This document shows, one piece after another, positions 62,879-64,000 of a DNA stretch of 64,000 nt. Source of the stretch: Pseudobacteriovorax antillogorgiicola. Lineage in GTDB: Bacteria > Bdellovibrionota_B > Oligoflexia > Oligoflexales > CAIYRB01. Position 1 is the first letter of the stretch, and every line of letters begins with the position of its first letter. Location of the stretch: contig CAMAXT010000004.1 in assembly GCA_945862295.1 (NCBI GenBank), positions 1 through 64,000 on the forward strand, written 5' to 3'. The position numbers and the translations under genes are program-made. A model generated the notes under the pieces. That model ran no database searches. It was not told the origin of the DNA and worked only from the letters and a program-made list of their open reading frames with translations.

Positions 62879-64000
62879 CAAGCAACTCATCATAAATACC
62901 AATCGATCGGAAACAAGAATTGCCTTGTTGGAAGGGGGGCGCGTCGCGGAACTCTTTATCGAAAGAAACCGTGATCGCGGCATCGTCGGCAACATCTACC
63001 TTGGGACGATCATGCGCGTCCTACCGGGAATGCAGGCCGCATTTGTAAATATTGGTGCCGAGCGTACAGCATTTCTCTACGGTGGCGACATATTTGATTC
63101 AGAGACAATGGCAGAACGTCTCTCTGACGAAGAAGTTCAAAACATGTCACCAGAAGAGATTCGGGAACGGAATCAACGCCAAAGAAAACCGATCGAAAAA
63201 CTTATCCGCGAGGGACAGCAGATCATTGTCCAGGTCGCAAAAGAACCACTCGGAACCAAGGGCGCTAGGGTTACAACTTATCTTTCTATCCCTGGGCGCT
63301 ACCTAGTTCTGATGCCCGAGTTCGCTCATACCGGTGTGTCTAGACGCATTGCAGATGAAGCCGAACGCCTTCGCCTTCTCGATCTAGTAAAACAAATTAA
63401 GCCCGACGAAGTCGGAGTCATCATCAGAACAGCCGCAGAAAACATCAATGCCGGTCTCCTGCAAAAAGATCTAAAATATCTTTTGAAAGTCTGGCGCAAT
63501 GTTGATGTTAACAAGAAACGCGCGTCTTCACCTTCGTTGATATACCAGGATCTCAATTTGATCCTGAAGACGACTAGGGATATCTATTCAGAAGAGATCG
63601 AAAAGATCATCATCGACGATCCCGAATCTTACGAGGAACTCAAAAGATTTCTGAATGCGACAATTCCTGGTGCCGCAAAAAAACTTGAGCTCTACAGTGA
63701 TAAAACACCGATCCTCGATGTCTACGGCGTTGAGATGGATATTGCCAAAGCACTAGCCTCACGCATTGAGCTGCCCTCTGGGGGCTACCTAATCATCGAT
63801 CAAACCGAAGCTCTGACGTCTTTCGATATCAACACCGGTAAGTATGTCGGGCAAGCTAGTGCCCATGACACCATACTCAAAACAAATCTTGAGGCCGTGA
63901 GGAAAGTCGTCGATCAGCTGCGGGTACGCAATATCGGCGGCATCATTGTCATCGACTTCATTGACATGGAACGACTCGAAGATCGTGAGCGCGTCTATAA
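62871..64000 (+). CDS. rng: Ribonuclease G (N-terminal part, runs off window)
   Basis: About 376 codons are present in an open frame that continues past the window, which is why the ORF track misses it. The N-terminal S1-type domain is visible (RGIVGNIYLGTIMRVLPGMQAAFVNIG...), then the RNase E/G core KLIREGQQIIVQVAKEPLGTKGARVTT and the catalytic DNase I-like region IDQTEALTSFDINTGKYVG...LRVRNIGGIIVIDFIDM, with the two metal-binding aspartates. It matures 5' ends of rRNA and other RNAs. RNase G rather than E is inferred from the compact start; the C-terminal end would decide. Confidence 0.9.
   Translation, partial: MADKQLIINTNRSETRIALLEGGRVAELFIERNRDRGIVGNIYLGTIMRVLPGMQAAFVNIGAERTAFLYGGDIFDSETMAERLSDEEVQNMSPEEIRERNQRQRKPIEKLIREGQQIIVQVAKEPLGTKGARVTTYLSIPGRYLVLMPEFAHTGVSRRIADEAERLRLLDLVKQIKPDEVGVIIRTAAENINAGLLQKDLKYLLKVWRNVDVNKKRASSPSLIYQDLNLILKTTRDIYSEEIEKIIIDDPESYEELKRFLNATIPGAAKKLELYSDKTPILDVYGVEMDIAKALASRIELPSGGYLIIDQTEALTSFDINTGKYVGQASAHDTILKTNLEAVRKVVDQLRVRNIGGIIVIDFIDMERLEDRERVY

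Overview
The window looks like the chromosome of a flagellated Gram-negative bacterium. It carries motA/motB/flbD, an LPS-core pair (heptosyltransferase and Kdo transferase), many lipoproteins and outer-membrane proteins, and a PrkA-YeaH-SpoVR cluster. The gene content, moderate base composition and a RAYT transposase with GGTGTCAGTCACC-type REP sequences fit the Bdellovibrionota/Oligoflexia ('deltaproteobacterial') area best. This placement is an inference from gene content only. No CRISPR array, tRNA, rRNA or prophage was seen.

Layout. 0-1.2 kb: flbD-motA-motB flagellar motor genes (minus). 1.4-3.5 kb: a TauE-like permease, then prfB with its programmed +1 frameshift; both are preceded by diverged copies of one ~135 bp leader. 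3.8-10.3 kb: prkA, a YeaH-type VWA protein, spoVR and a fourth overlapping gene for an exported beta-rich protein. 10.3-11.3 kb: a REP/RAYT locus with a duplicated 3' end. 11.3-16.6 kb: a zinc-ribbon protein, a U32 (RlhA-like) protein and a ferritin-like DUF455/ATP-grasp fusion. 16.7-20.7 kb (minus): two lipoproteins, a double CheZ-like phosphatase and CheY. 20.9-26.3 kb: hpd, a DUF2156 protein, an FMN-reductase remnant, an LpxH-like phosphoesterase, an ElaB/YqjD pair and a FadL-type porin. 27-34.6 kb: housekeeping genes acpP, rpiB, glyA, nrdR, ribE, ribB, ribH and nusB, interrupted by a truncated methyltransferase and an exported protein on the minus strand. 34.7-40.4 kb: an unknown protein, a DECR-like reductase, a Tat-exported class V aminotransferase, a two-component system and dapF.

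40.4-46.8 kb is an accessory island inserted behind dapF. It holds an rph 3' fragment, a broken kelch gene, a GC-rich GLUG-repeat lipoprotein, an IS4 remnant and a complete AAA_14/DUF4143 ATPase. It is closed by a second, decayed copy of the dapF 3' end. The same arrangement, a core gene's 3' end repeated beyond accessory DNA, occurs behind the FadL gene (around a DUF4143 fragment) and behind the RAYT gene. The copies differ mainly at synonymous positions, so they look like donor alleles rather than fresh duplications. This recurrent 'tail duplication' is the most unusual pattern in the window.

46.8-60.1 kb: a small exported protein, an acyltransferase, a pirin/DoxX pair opposite a LysR regulator, then a long minus-strand cluster. 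That cluster encodes a membrane protein, an SH3 lipoprotein, a small lipoprotein, a large PEGA/TPR-like lipoprotein, a TolB-like propeller lipoprotein, a peptide-type solute-binding protein, a PilZ protein and CysQ. The first five appear to form an undescribed envelope module. 60.4-64 kb: LPS glycosyltransferases waaF-like and waaA, then the start of rng (RNase G), which runs off the end of the window.
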